A stretch of 64,000 bases of DNA from Eumeta japonica (lineage: Eukaryota; Arthropoda; Insecta; Lepidoptera; Psychidae), in NCBI GenBank assembly GCA_005406025.1, contig BGZK01000996.1, positions 1-64,000 on the forward strand, read 5' to 3'. A model generated the notes under the pieces. That model saw nothing but the letters and a program-made list of their open reading frames with translations, did no database searches and was not told where the DNA came from. Shown in pieces: positions 21,101-33,215 of the stretch. Within the stretch, counting starts at the first letter, position 1, and each line of letters starts with the position of its first letter. Both the position numbers and the translations under genes were made by a program.

Positions 21101-24100
21101 GGTTCAGAACGTCGATTTGTAAGTGACGCTGTTCATTGAAACTGTAGGTCCACACACGTGCTAATATTTTATAATTATTTATATTTACAATCCTCGTTAT
21201 GATTATTCTGATATTAATTATTTAATTCGATGTATATTATGGTAATAATTTGAAATACTATTTCAATAAGTCAATGAAAGTCAGTCATTTGGGCATGTTA
21301 GAAGCGTTAACAAAATGGCATATGATCAACAAAATAGTGTCCTTTAAAAAAAGTGCATGTTAGTTACTTAATAGTTGAGATAAAGACAATGGTATTGCCA
21401 TTACGTATTGTAAACTTTTTGATTTTCAATAGCTCTTTTTGGAGTTTGATTGCCTTTCCAATGTAATTTTAGGGGTGCAAATATCAGAGGCACGTCTTTC
21501 ATTTATTTAAATGTTGTACAACACAGAACACTGAATTGAATAAGGGAAAGTTATAGCTATTTTGTATTTCGTTTTCGATTTTCGCAAAACAAGTTATAAC
21601 TAGGATTTTTTCTTTACATTGGCTGTATTTTCTGCGTAAAATTTAAAATGGCTTCGGCCAATTTCCAGATATTTTTGGTGAAGAAAATTGGTGTACGTCG
21701 ATGCTGTTACGCTTTCGGGGCCATATGCGCGTGACTATTTTCTTTATAATCTACATAAATCGTAAATCGACTACATTTTCCAGGGACGGGTTTAGATTAG
21801 ATACGTGTTAGTTAATGCCTTAATTAGAGGTACGAGCGTCGATCATTTTTAAAGCTAAGTATTATCTTGTTATTAAATCTAATCCACTGATTGAATAAAA
21901 TCTGATCCACTGATTGAATAGGTATTATTCTATTATTGAGCACGTTTCTGAAAAGTGCAATAGTTAGACCAATATTTACATCTCGTTAAGTCGAAATACA
22001 TGGTAGAAGCGTTGTGGTACATAGAATGCGTTAACGTTTGGTCGGTGCGTCTAAAGCGGTTAAAAATAGTAGAGCTCGACTCATTCCTAAATATTTCAGG
22101 ACCAATTTTACCAGCAGATATCTACGACAATTTAATCTTTAAATAAACCCGACATTGTTTCTCGGGCGGCGTTTATGTATTCTGCATACTTTTTGCAGCA
22201 TGCGTGTTTCTTCATATTCCTCGTGTCCCTCGAGCTGATAGTCACTGTGGGTGCGGCTGTCCTCAGTGCCTGGGTGGGCACAGGAGGTGAGCTCAGAGCT
22301 AACTTCTTCACTAACACCACAATTCAAGAAGACGTTGTTAAGCACAACGCTTACTGGGATCAACTACAGACCGAGGTAAGGGACGATACAAATATAATGG
22401 TTTATTAACCAGAATTTTAACAGTGAAATATCATCACGACCACCTCTGATACCACTTTAATGAGAATAAATTATATGTAATATCTAAATTTGATTGTGGT
22501 ATGTAAATCTAACTTGTGAAGTTAAAACTGTGAAGTATACTTCGAAGCATTTTAAATTTTAAGTATAGTCAGATTACTTGACATATTTTGGAAGCAGCTA
22601 TTAGAGACTGAGATCAGAATTTTCAGCTCAACCTTTCCTTCGGTGCTCACATATAAGCTATCTTCGAAATTTTGGTCAGACGAGAAAATACCTGTACTCC
22701 TAAACTGTTAAGGATTTTTAAGCTAATATTTATTAGTAATAGATATTACTAATAGTACTGATATTACCGATAGTACCTAAAAATCTTTGTTAGTACAAAG
22801 GTTTTTTTTTATTATGTAAAACGAGTAATAGTAACTGGTCAAGGTGGAATCGGCCTTGTGCACAGAGGTTCTGGTATCGGCGAAATAAATCTACAAATGT
22901 CCTTTAATCAAACGGGAGTCACATTATTTTATGAACTAGAAAATGGTAATCGAAAATAATAGACAGAATTTGATCTGTTTTTTATGAGTCAGGTCTAACA
23001 CATTTCATTAGTTGATGAATAAAGGAAAAAGGTTTTTTAAGTAAACTTCTACTTCGTTTTTTCGGCAGATGTTCATTGATAAAGGATTCAGGATTCAGAT
23101 GGGCCATAAAAATTGACGCTATTTTTAATTCTGTGACAGACCTTCTGAAAGACATGGCAAAGTTTTCGCAACGACTACGTTATGTGATAGACTAGCTGGG
23201 CTCGCGGCTCCGCTCGCGGGGACCATATTATAGTTTGAATTTTCACAAATAAAATAGCGCTCGAGTCGTATCACCCCCGTCGGCCGCCCGTTGTCAGTCG
23301 CTAGGTGTTATTTTAAAGACTAAAATGCTTAATGCGAATCATCCTTAAAATATATAAATATTGCTGACTTTGTTTGTAGGTTTATTTAAGATCTTAAAGT
23401 GAATTTTATATAATTCTTTTGGTTTACTCAGCTTAAGCAATTAATACAATTCAATAGCGTTTACTTTCCAGCTTGTCTCATTATTATTGTCATTGCTATT
23501 TCGTACGTTATTTTATGAAACAAAATATATTCAATAAAGAGGCTGTATAATAGTTGTGAATAAAAAAAGTTATAAATCAGATAGATGATTCTTGCTTGAA
23601 AAGTAAATAAACGGGTAGACAGACATAAAAATATTGAGTTTTATAGTTTGTACAGATAAAAGAAATGTAATCATGCGGATTGAATTTAAAATTACTAAAA
23701 ACAATGAAAATACAATACGATTAATATCACTAGATCAATTTCTTATTTATGTCCATCGTAATTATCATCTGCAGAATGAGTGTTGTGGAGTCGACGGTCC
23801 CCAAGACTATTCCATATTGAATAGGGACATACCATCCTCATGCTGCGCGCGCGCACATACCCTTAGAGAGGGCGGCGCGAGGAAGCAACTACATGCGACT
23901 TGCCTCTCCGAACGCACATATTACGTACGAGGTTGCGAAGAAAGTCTGCGAAAGAAAAAGGCCATAAAAGGAAATATATTTGTTACTTTTGGAGCCGTGT
24001 TCGGATTGATCGAAGTGAGTAGAGCTTACATTAATAATTTACAGATCTCCTGCTCAAAACGACCTTCAAATAACATTGGAAATAAACGTAGAAACTTTAT

Positions 24101-25534
24101 TTCTTTACCTAATTTTTTTCTAATAACTTTTGAAATAAACTAAATTAATTAATAGAATTTAGAATGAAGGTTTTCCCTTGACAGTGTACAAATAAAAACG
24201 TACAAACCATAAATTTAGCTCAATTAAGAACTATTATTTTTTATCCTTATTTTCTCTCAATAAAAAGCGTAAATATTTTGAAATCACCAGTTGTTTTTTG
24301 CAAAGTAAGAGGAAAGTGGAATCTTAACTCTGGCTTCTTGATCTACATGTGAAATTTTGATGCATTTAAGAAAAAAAAAACTCAGAAATGCTGACAAATA
24401 AAGATCGACAAAAGCTCAGTATTTGAAATAAAAATCAACTGTGTTTATATATTAGCCGACTTTGTAGTTACAAATCAATTTATGGGGTTTTGTGTTCGCA
24501 TGCTCAATAAAGTGTCTCGTGGATTTACAAGATCTATTTTTATATAAATTTAAGATTATTATTAAACAGTTAAATATTAAAAAAAGGTGATAGACAATTT
24601 ATTCAAATTCTAAGCTTCTATCGTCCGTTTGTCCGTCAGCCGGCCGCATCTCACGAAGTGTAATAAGTAGACAGATAGAAATTTTACAGTGTGTATTTCT
24701 ATTGACGCTATAATAAAAATAAAAGTCTATTGAAAATTAATTTTAAATTTCCCCCCAAAAGAAACGTGTTTGATTGGCGTTTGTTCCTCGATTTTAATAA
24801 TGCCAATACGCTTGAAAAGTTAATAGTGTGTATTATTATAGTCACTTGAAGAAAATAATAAAAATAAAATAAAGCTAAAAATTAAAAAAAGGACGTGTAT
24901 AATAGAAACCTATTTTTTGACGTTTTTTATTATTATTACTGTATTAATTTTCGTTTTTGTGTTTCATTAACTATTTTTCTAAAATTTGTTATATATTGTA
25001 CTGTGGTACGAAATTCTTCGTGTGCGACTTCTATTCGCACTTGGCCGGTTTTCTAGTTTTGTTTTTATTAAGTTATTTCCTTTTGTAAATATTTGGTATT
25101 TTGTATGGTTCTGTATTATAAAAACACCTTTAAGTCTCTTGGTAGGCCTTCTTGAGCAAAAAGTGCCTTTCGAACGAGCGATGAACTATTAAATTTGTAA
25201 AATATTATATCGTATTTCAGTTCTACTTATTGAATTATGAAAAAAAATATGTTAAGTATAAAGTTATTAAGTTAATAAAATTCAATAGATTTTAACAAAA
25301 AAAAATAGATAGTCACAGGGACCTACTGACTTCTGTCTGTGAAAAGTTAATGGAAATAATGATGTGTTGTTTTGGGATTTTCAAATTAATTATACCTAAG
25401 ATCAACAACCAAAATGAAATTTTTCTCTATTTCCATAGTTGACCTGCATCGTACTGGCTATCTGGATGGCGAGGACGATCAAATTGGAACGTCGAAAGCT
25501 CCAGCAAAACCTGCAGGCTCATTTCGAGACTTAA
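18064..25534 (+). CDS. tetraspanin gene B, five exons, 252 aa
   Basis: Joined coding exons: 18064-18126, 18482-18664, 22199-22375, 23775-24014 and 25439-25534, all phase 0 with GT-AG introns. The ATG at 18064 follows an in-frame TAA (18058-18060), so the start is secure. TM1 (FFLTLSNILCI + IFGLVLVAVCVM) has the conserved Asn; TM2 ends GCVGALREN; TM3 holds LELIV; the large loop has CCG (144-146), PSSCC (Cys164-165), Cys184 and GC (194-195); TM4 has Glu221. The tail is basic (RTIKLERRKLQQ) and longer than in gene A. One sequon (NTT). The small extracellular loop is unusually basic (MRGRKDN). As a tetraspanin it would act as a membrane scaffold. Gene A lies 4.7 kb upstream in the same orientation, which suggests tandem duplication. 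No AATAAA is close to the stop. Confidence 0.9.
18482..18664 (+). CDS. gene B exon 2
   Basis: Acceptor tttgtttttcag, 61 codons, donor gtaagt. Rest of TM1, a short basic loop, and TM2 with GCVGALRENTKVLYI. Confidence 0.9.
18665..19446 (+). other. gene B intron 2, 5' part
   Basis: AT-rich. From about 19085 it becomes slightly GC-richer and may be the 5' continuation of the LINE fragment that follows, but I cannot align it convincingly. Confidence 0.4.
19447..19650 (+). pseudogene. LINE reverse-transcriptase fragment in gene B intron 2
   Basis: An open frame reads IEFSLSNVKYGFGTILVLNE, then GNATVLLGITLNNRLQEGPN, then LGFAAYNFKNI. This is the 'FLGITLD..LQWGPHI...SAAYAV.KI' block of a lepidopteran jockey-type LINE reverse transcriptase. 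The intact core motif (F/YADD) is not here. An older copy lies at 9330-9665. Confidence 0.65.
19651..22198 (+). other. gene B intron 2, 3' part
   Basis: AT-rich. At 20185-20270 the words ctataaag and acactgga recur in opposite orientation around a GC-richer 60-base core, hinting at a small palindromic insertion. No exon seen. Confidence 0.4.
22199..22375 (+). CDS. gene B exon 3
   Basis: Acceptor actttttgcag, 59 codons, donor gtaagg. TM3 (FFIFLVSLELIVTVGAAV) and the first helix of the large loop ending AYWDQLQTE. Confidence 0.9.
22376..23774 (+). other. gene B intron 3
   Basis: AT-rich; one dispersed repeat head at 23192-23225 (actagctgggctcgcggctc) followed by a GC-rich stretch to about 23305. 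Confidence 0.5.
23775..24014 (+). CDS. gene B exon 4
   Basis: Acceptor atctgcag, 80 codons, donor gtgagt. Carries NECCGVDGPQDY, IPSSCC, ATC and RGCEES, then TM4 to GLIE. It is the fused equivalent of gene A exons 4 and 5. Confidence 0.9.
24015..25438 (+). other. gene B intron 4
   Basis: AT-rich; no repeat or second gene that I can name. Confidence 0.5.
25439..25534 (+). CDS. gene B exon 5
   Basis: Acceptor tatttccatag, then LTCIVLAIWMARTIK, a basic Gln-rich tail and TAA at 25532-25534. Confidence 0.88.
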   Translation: MTCIVLAIWMARTIKLERRKLQQNLQAHFET

Positions 25535-26186
25535 ACGTTGAAAATTTAATCGAGCTTATTTGTTAAATTTCGCCCCAGTAACTCACCGGTATTATTGCTT
25601 AGCATATTAGTGTTACAATGTTATCGCACAACACGAGTTTGTCACGAAATCGTTTGATACCATGAATTTAAATGTTTAATATTAGCCAATTAAGAGAAAC
25701 GACATAGCTACATCTGTGATAATGAAGTAGTGCGCAGTGCCTCTGTGATGCTTCACTATGAAGCTATCAACTGTCAGCACACGCGTGGACGGTCAGTTTC
25801 TAGCTTCTTGTGTTTGAAATATCGTGTGAGACTGCAGTCTTGTCTAATAGAGACTTTTTTTTTAACTTTGTCAAAATAATGCAAGTCAATAGGGTGATTT
25901 GTTCACCTGCTATGGATAGTACGAGACAGAAAAGTGTATAAGTGAGACTTGGCTTCAAAGAATAACACGCTGTTTGTAGGAAATGCATATCAACATACAC
26001 TTTCTTTAGGTGATGCTTGTTACTTTTGCAATCGTCGCTTGAAATTGTGTGAGGTCCATACATTTGTTTTTATCTAACAAATTATAATCTGTATTCGTTT
26101 CAATTTAATATAACGTACGTATGGTTAATAATTCATGCAGGATGGAATCGATCATGCATCTTTCTGCGAATATTCATAATCACATT
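25535..26186. other. gene B 3' flank
   Basis: No canonical AATAAA within about 200 bases of the stop. No gene seen. Confidence 0.35.
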
Positions 26187-26826
26187 CTTTTTTAGAACAA
26201 CCTTGCCAAAGTAACTATAACAAAAGTATATTATTGAAAATACGCTTAAACATAACATAAATTACTAAAGAGAAAACCCTATTTGTACAGACGACGCCGT
26301 ACGCCGCGCGGGGCAGTGTAAGTGTGGCCGAAGATATTATTACATTAGTTTCTGATTTTCCACATGTATTCTACTCATCTCTAAGTAAACAAGGCAAACT
26401 AAGGCAAATTATTGCGTCAATGATACTTCACGCAACTTACGGACTCGCAGGCAACAATATCACTTCTGCAAACTCCCCGACAATAAATCATATTAGCGTA
26501 TTCGATAGCAGTGAAAGACATTGTTATAAATCACTTAAACATTAATCACACACAATTTCAGTTTAAAAAACGCCAATATCGTGAACGTAATACTTTATAA
26601 CAAAATACCTCTAAACCTCTAAAGCCACGCGTCCAGTCGTTGACCGTGCGAAGACGGGTCGATGGATGTTGATGCATTACTGTCGCGCCTGTGTCCGGCC
26701 TTCGGTGACATGTTGGGCGGGTTTTGGGGCGCGCATCACTTAAGCGTTTCCGTTCTGACCTATTTTGCTCAGAAACGGCTACTTTAATGACTATAGTTTT
26801 TTTGGCAAAGTTGTTCTAAAAAAGAA
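26187..26826. mobile_element. non-autonomous element with ~35-45-bp terminal inverted repeats
   Basis: The left end tcttttttagaacaacctt with gccaaagtaactata matches the reverse complement of the right end (tatagtttttttggcaaagttgttctaaaaaaga) with few differences, about 640 bases apart. The interior has CpG-rich patches (26290-26320 and 26625-26760), unlike the AT-rich flanks. It includes a 41-codon frame at 26662 (MDVDALLSRLCPAF...) with no recognised family. The target duplication is unclear. Confidence 0.5.
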
Positions 26827-28430
26827 GGAGATTATAAATATTCGTGGAAATACCGATCGATTGCATACGGTATATAAATAAATTGAAGATATGAATTTTA
26901 GTCTAAATTATGTAACGAAACGTGGTATGTATTAAAATTTAATTGGCATCCTTTACTGTTTGTTAAGAGACTAAATAAATAATTTACAAATAGGTTAAGT
27001 GTGAGTTTAGGTAAGATAACTTATAAATCCATCTTAAAACCTAACATAAAAGGTGGTCTCTATTAGTATTAAGGTTTTGTAAATTTTGAATGTGTATTTT
27101 AAATCTTCAATTGTATTCTCGTAAAATGCATTCAGATATGTAATACATAATATAATTTTCATGTACCAATTGATAATACGTGCAGTTATGATTCGTATAT
27201 ATCATCACTACTATTATTTCGTTTTATTCAATGTTTAATATAAGCTTACTAAGCCCACTCTAACAATTTTTTTTGTAGCTCAAGTATTGAAATCGTTAAG
27301 CCACAGGAAATGTACTTTTTGAAACAAGCGATGTTTAGGAATTTGCAGTCCGACGAGAAAACCAATCCCACAGATTCCTGCACCGTTTTTTCGAAGTGTC
27401 ATAAGTTTTATAGCCACGAATAGGGAAAGAGGGACAAGACATTAATGAAACATAAACATAGTTAGTTTTTTTGCTACGGAATCATGTACGAAATCATTTA
27501 GAAATAAAATTTGTCTGTAGCAGTTATTTTTTGAAACTCCATGTCAATGAGCCATTCTAGATAAATGATCACGGAACCCTATACCATGCGTGTTATGGCA
27601 CGCCCTTTGGCGCTTTCAATTCGTACAATTACCTCCGTAATCCAGCAGGAAGTTTCTTGGTAATCCACAGCGCCAGTTCCTTTAGGACACGATAACTTTA
27701 AACTACAAGTTCAAAACGAACGCCTATGTGTGTGCTTAAAAATTTAGTAACATTGTTTTACTTGCTAGCGTTTGTACGTCTCTTGTTCCTATGGATGTAC
27801 GTCGTTTAACATTTTACCCGCTCACTGTTGCATAAGATAGAGTGATTAAAAATAATTAAATTAGCAGCATCGAAATAAAGCTAAATGTTAAGTTGTCAAA
27901 GAAGGTCACCAAATAAGTTACGATTTGTTCAAGCAAAAAAGCTATTCAAAGGAGTTTAGGACCTTTCGGATTTCATTGGTTCGTATATCATATACAACCG
28001 CATCTATGGATCAGCCGCTGACTGATCCATAGATGCATAGAACTGCACAGAACGCAATAAATGGAACAAGAATTTTCTTCACAAATTTAGTTGCTTTGAA
28101 ACAAGCAGTGATAGAACACGCCATTGTCCGTCATTCATGACTTCTTCAGTACCATTAACAATCATAAAAGGTTATAATACTATTACTTGTTAAATTTTTT
28201 AATATATAATAATTATTTAGCTTTCTCTTATGTACAATTTTCAAATAGGTAATTGTCGTTTTATATTTTAATAATTGCTTCACTACTGATAGTGAAGTAA
28301 ATGAAATAATAATTATTTATTCGTTATTTTTTTCATACAATTATTCCACTCTATTTTTTTGATAGCAATTTCTTTCTTTGAGAAAGAAAAACAAATTAAA
28401 GGTCAGACACGGGAAATTACTCATAAATTC
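26827..28430. other. intergenic, AT-rich
   Basis: Scraps of the 'cggaaccctata' family at about 27565-27585. A perfect 15-bp hairpin lies at 28000-28036 (gcatctatggatcag, loop ccgctga). No gene seen. Confidence 0.4.
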
Positions 28431-29660
28431 TATAAATATAAGTGTTAAGAAACAAGAGAAGCTAAAAACAAAAACCATGCAAGACAATATTTTGACAAAA
28501 AATTTTAACGGACTGTAAACGCAAATGGTATAAGTGACAGAACCTTAAGGAGAATCAAAGCAGACAAAAAAAAATACGCACTTGATCTTTTTACTTCTTC
28601 CCAATCTTCCACCTAACTTACCACGAAGTTGTCAACATCAAATAAAAGTAGGAAATCAAAAGTGTCTGTACCTTCATAAATGGTCGATTTTGATTTACAA
28701 GCTATAAAGATAGTTCATAACAATCATATCCGTTACAAAACTCTACCGTCGCTCCAAAAATTGCTTGTAACTCCAAAAGAAGAAATAAATTTTCCGGGAC
28801 GAAAAAAAATCTCTTAGCGCTATATTAAAGAAATTGGGATTTCATTTTCATAAGACGAAAGAGATAATAGGCCAGTTTTAATTGAAAAATTGAAATTAGG
28901 CGTCAAAGGGAGAAGATTCGAGAAAGATGAGAGAACGATTCGCAAAATGCGAGAAGAAGGGAAGAATATAATTTACATGGATGAATCCTATATACATACC
29001 AGTCACATTAGTGGTAAGTCATGGTCCGACGATTCGAAACTAGGTCTTAAGAAACTGGTTTCTGAAGGAGAACGATTAATAATAACACGTGCAGAAGGTA
29101 ACTGTAAGTTCATTGAAAACGCACTACTGACGTTTGAATCGCCCAAAAAAAATCGAGATTATCACATTTCTATGAAAGGCGAAAATTATCAAAATATTTA
29201 AAAAATAAGGTGATTTTGAATCTACCAGTAAATTCTGTTTTAATGATTGATAACGCACCCTATCACAACGTTTTTGCGCTAAACTTCCTAATTGAAATAA
29301 ATTAAAATCAGAAATGCTTAATTGGTTAAATGAAAATAATGTAATATATCATTTGATGAAAATCGTTTAAAACCAGTTTTATATGATATGATAAGAAGAT
29401 GTAAAGCTTAATTTATTGAATACGCTATAGACAGTATTTTAAAAGAATACAATATTGAAGTCTTACGATCAATGCCGGACTTAAACTTTGAATTGTGTAC
29501 CTGTGAATAATGCTTCTTATACAATGACACATACAATGCAATTATTATTAGAGAAAGTAGCCGAAATTGGTCCCTCAAATTGGAAAAGGTTTGTGATCGA
29601 GCAATATGTTTTGGAAATAAGATATTAGAAGAAGAAGGTTTGTAAATGTTCCATTAGATT
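28430..29660 (+). pseudogene. degraded DDE transposase (IS630/Tc1-mariner superfamily)
   Basis: The longest intact part (28890-29201) reads EEGKNIIYMDESYIHTSHIS, KSWSDDSKLGLK and GERLIITRAEG, matching the 'I(I/V)YLDETYIHSSHT..KSWSDDS..GL....KGERLII.HAG' core of a DDE transposase family common in aphids and moths. Upstream frames with stops give DRTLRRIKADK, LPSLQKLL and IKEIGISFS, the helix-turn-helix N-terminus. Downstream, after shifts, come LMIDNAPYHNV (second catalytic Asp region) and then WLNENNVIYH and EYNIEVLRSMP. The catalytic first Asp (MDES) is kept. Several stops and frameshifts make it a dead copy. No terminal repeats were identified. Confidence 0.75.
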
Positions 29661-30403
29661 TCGAAGGAACAGAACAGAATTCATGGTAGGAATAAATCGT
29701 TTATAGTATTAACTAAATGGTAACAGTATCGTAAACATTTAATTATCTAAATAATAAATGGTTTAAAAATAATTTAATCTTATTTAATCTACAAAACAAT
29801 CATAAAAAAAAAACAAAATAATTATTAACTAATACTTTGACCAAAAACAGAAAAATATAATAAAATGGGTGTGAAAGATATGTGGGGCATACATTGTATG
29901 AAACGTATTTACATGGGTGGTGTTTTTAAGACTAACGATTGTGATATGATGGTTTTATTGGTGTAAAGAATTTTTTGAAAAGTTTATGCAGCATACCTTT
30001 CGTTGCTCTTGACGTCCCTTTGCCTAGTCTGCCAGGAACTCCTTCTGTCCTTACGACGTTCAAATAGGTGGAACACTTATACGAACCAAAGTTCATAAAT
30101 TAATATTCACAATAAAAAAACATGCAAATCGCCGGCGAGTAAGGTACAGTTTTGTCGAATAAATAGAAAATTATGTATGTAATAAATTATTGCAACGCGG
30201 TATCATATAGCGGTGATGAGGGTAAATCTTCCTTCTTGTGAAAACGATGGAATGACATCGACCATTGGGTTTTAAAATCCTTTCCACAGTTCGAGTAGAA
30301 GGCAAATCTTCTGAGTACGCGAGGGGAAAGGATGGAAGAAAAGAAAGTGGTACATGCCTATTTGAAAGTGGCGCGAATAAGAGCTTCATTTAATTTTTTT
30401 ACC
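29661..30403. other. intergenic, AT-rich with repeat scraps
   Basis: Nothing supported as a gene; 30171-30389 has an open minus-strand frame without family features that adjoins the LINE fragment at its right. Confidence 0.35.
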
Positions 30404-31027
30404 TCAACAGTGAGGGCATCGGGCGTTTCTGTAAGAACATTCCATGGTCTTTCGATAAAATGATTTGGAGAGGTACCTCGTTAAAGGCAGCAGAAGAAAT
30501 GAATTCGGATAATTGATGGCTACGCTGAAGAAACGATCAAACGCGTCCTTCATATATTTGAAGACACTGGGGAGTTCTAAGTGCCTAAGTGCCTCTGCCA
30601 AGAACAGAGTTCCTGATGTCCTGTAGTCCATTCATGATTATTCTACACAACTTATTCAGGATGACTTGTCGATGGTGTGGTACAGTTGGGGCGCCGGGAG
30701 CAGACTAGATACGTGTAAGTTCTCATCGGTGTTATGTACATTGTATATAGTGTACACACATATTATGTAGTGACATTTTGTTTTATTTACCTATCATACC
30801 ACTGAGGCGGGACATATAGAAATTAACTAATTGCCTAATACGTTGGATGTGATCCTTGAATTGGATATGATGCAACCAAAGCCATGCATAATTATTTGTA
30901 GTTATGTTGTATTCTCAGGAACTACTGGAGTTCTTTTATTCTTCTTAAGCTGCAACAATCTAATAAGGTATCACTAATCAGAATGTCATATCGTCCGCGA
31001 AAAGTGCGAGTTGGACCCCTGTTTGCG
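30404..31027 (-). pseudogene. jockey-type LINE 3' portion, antisense
   Basis: On the minus strand 30985-31027 reads GVQLALFADDMTF, the reverse-transcriptase FADD catalytic motif. The 75-codon frame at 30404-30631 reads YMKDAFDRFFSVAINYPNSF, then a frame with PLTRYLSKSFYRK, in the position of the jockey C-terminal tail (K-D-A-x-x-R-F-F-x-x-A...HPN). The stretch between is mostly scrambled, so much of the thumb domain is deleted or unreadable. Confidence 0.6.
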
Positions 31028-31159
31028 GTCGCGTCATGTCGTTTGTGTATTATATATATGTACTATAGGGCGGAGTGCATGGAGCTTTGAGGTACTCTCA
31101 ACCTTATAGATCTATTGAAGGAATGTGTGTGTTGAGCTTATTCAGCAGATTTTGATGCC

Positions 31160-31512
31160 TGGGAGGATTCACGGTTGTTGTTTTCTGTGATTTATCGGAG
31201 GTATTTGAATGCATTCATCATAATACATTGATTGGAAAACTACATAATTATGGCGTCATGGATTGATGCTTCGGACTTCTTGAGTCTTATTTAAGTGACA
31301 GTATTCAAAGGCTTGATTTAATGGCAAGAGGTTGTCAGGACCTCCAGTCAATATGGATGTGTCTCAGTGTTCAGTTCTTGAACCATTTCTGTTTCTAGTG
31401 TACATTAATCATCTAGCACACGTGTTGTTCAGGATGGTCATGGGATTGTATTGTGCGCTGATGATACCTCATTACATTTTAAGTTTGATAGGCAGCTTTC
31501 CTTAATTGGGCT
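31160..31512 (+). pseudogene. LINE reverse-transcriptase palm fragment
   Basis: Frame pieces read VVVFCDLSEVFECIHHNTLI, GKLHNYGVMD, GLLESYLSDSIQRLDL and, after shifts, DGHGIVLCADDTSLHFKFD. This is the CR1/L2-type order 'FCDLSKAFDCIHH...LLESYL..R.Q...FADDTSL'. The catalytic Asp of motif A (AFD) is changed to Glu (VFE) and FADD reads CADD. Internal stops confirm a dead copy. Confidence 0.75.
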
Positions 31513-32389
31513 GGTTAATGCACTTAAATGGTTTTTATAAATAAAACAGGAACAGAGATTAATGGTGGATTGTAATGTTTGAAGGTAAAACTAAATTATA
31601 ATATAAAATTTTCATACATAGACAAGTACCAATAATTATTGTTAATCATAAGCAATTTCTATATGAGAATTTGAAAATAATTACCCCCACAATACATAAG
31701 TACTGAAAAAGAATAGAGAATACAAAAATATTGAAACATTCAACATAAAAATAGTATATCAATCTTGAAACAGGTAAAGTATTGACAATTTGAAAGAATT
31801 AAAATAAATCGTGAAGTCAAATGTAAAAGTGAAAATGTTCTTATGCTTATATTACAGTATTAGTACTAAATACGATCCTAATATCTTTTTATTACTAAAA
31901 TAATTTAAATTCACTTTAAAAGAAATAACGTCAATTCAATTAAAAGAAATTTATCCTTAATCATATTTATATAGATGAAAACTTAATCAAACTTAAAATA
32001 CTATAAAATGTGCAGACACTTTTCTATTCAATTCTTATTTATCAATATTAGATATATTTATACAATAGATATATTTTTGTGATGCTAGTAAGTATAACAT
32101 TACCATTTGGCATTTTTATATCAAAGGCACGCATTTGTCTGTCATTTCCAAAATAAAGTTTTACAACTCTTGCCATGGGCCAATTTTAATGTATTTTCAA
32201 AAATCACTAAAGTTTCAACATCGATGTTGGGAGTGCTAGTTTTCCATTTTGGTCTATTTTGTAACATATATAAATGTTGTTTTTACTATTGGTTAATTTT
32301 TTTTAATTGGTGTACGTTGTTCCCAAACATGAATGAATGTTGAATGACATCAAGTCATTCAACGTTAGATAGTACCTTTTAGAAGGAAT
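31513..32389. other. intergenic, AT-rich
   Basis: No gene. A 10-bp hairpin gttgaatgac/atcaa lies at 32339-32363. Confidence 0.4.
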
Positions 32390-32900
32390 GACAGGATGCG
32401 TGTTAGCAATTCCCAAGCGAGTTTAAAACCCCAATCGCAGTACTAACGTTTTTTTTTATATACTGCATTAAGTGACACTTATATATCGATATAATAATCG
32501 ATTTAAACTCAAATCTGTTACAAACGCAATATTTGTATTGTAAAGTACATTTATGGTTGGAAGAATCTACTTCATGTTTTTCCACGTCATAAAATACATA
32601 TTATATGACTTTGTTTCAACGTCACATAACACATAGAAGTAGTGACATGCCTGTTAGACATGTCCTAAGATAGTTGGAGACCTTAATCGCAGTAGTAACT
32701 TCTGTACTTGTATGCATCGTTCAATAATGCTCACTCGACATAGTAATCGCTTCATAGTAAAATATGATTTAAAAGCTTTTGTCTTATTATGCAGTACAGT
32801 TAAGGCGAGGTAAAAACTACATATTATTTTCAACATCTAATAAAGCTTATATAAATGTGTGATAGGCTTTCTGTTAGCACGACCCAAGAGAGTTCGATAC
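32390..32900. repeat. three spaced copies of a ~55-bp motif
   Basis: gatgcgtgttagcaattccc (about 32396), catgcctgttagacatgtcc (about 32646) and ggctttctgttagcacgacc (about 32866) each continue into aag-agagtt text. The first two go on to aatcgcagtactaac / aatcgcagtagtaac. Spacings are about 250 and 220 bases. The third copy runs into the R1-like reverse-transcriptase fragment, so the motif may be LINE sequence duplicated in tandem. Confidence 0.45.
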
Positions 32901-33215
32901 ATCAATATAGTGTCATTGGACATAAAGGGCGCCTTCCACAATTCGTGGTGGCGCCCTGCGTTGAAAACCCAGCTGCTCGTTAAGCCCAAAGAACCTCTAT
33001 GGTATGGTGCAGGGATATTTTCGAGATCGGGAAGTGATAGTGCGGCGCGTTGGAGGAGAGTGTAGAAAGGGGACTTCCGGGCGTTGTACACAGCGCTCTT
33101 TAGCCGTTGAACCTTCTGGAACTTTATTCTGGACTCCTAACTCCGAGAATTCGGGGAATTCGGTGTAAATGTGCAGGTGTTCGCCTTACCTATACCATCC
33201 TATAGAAAGAAAAAG
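32880..33215 (+). pseudogene. R1-clade LINE reverse-transcriptase fragment
   Basis: Frame pieces read VSLDIKGAFHNSWWRPALKT, the motif A region of R1-clade elements ('LDIKGAFDNAWWP.L...L'), then after a stop TFWNFILDS and EFGEFGVNVQVFALPI, parallel to 'TFWNLILD.LL.EL..LGV..QAFADD'. The motif A 'AFD' reads AFH and FADD is replaced by FALP, so both catalytic sites are lost. Confidence 0.65.
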
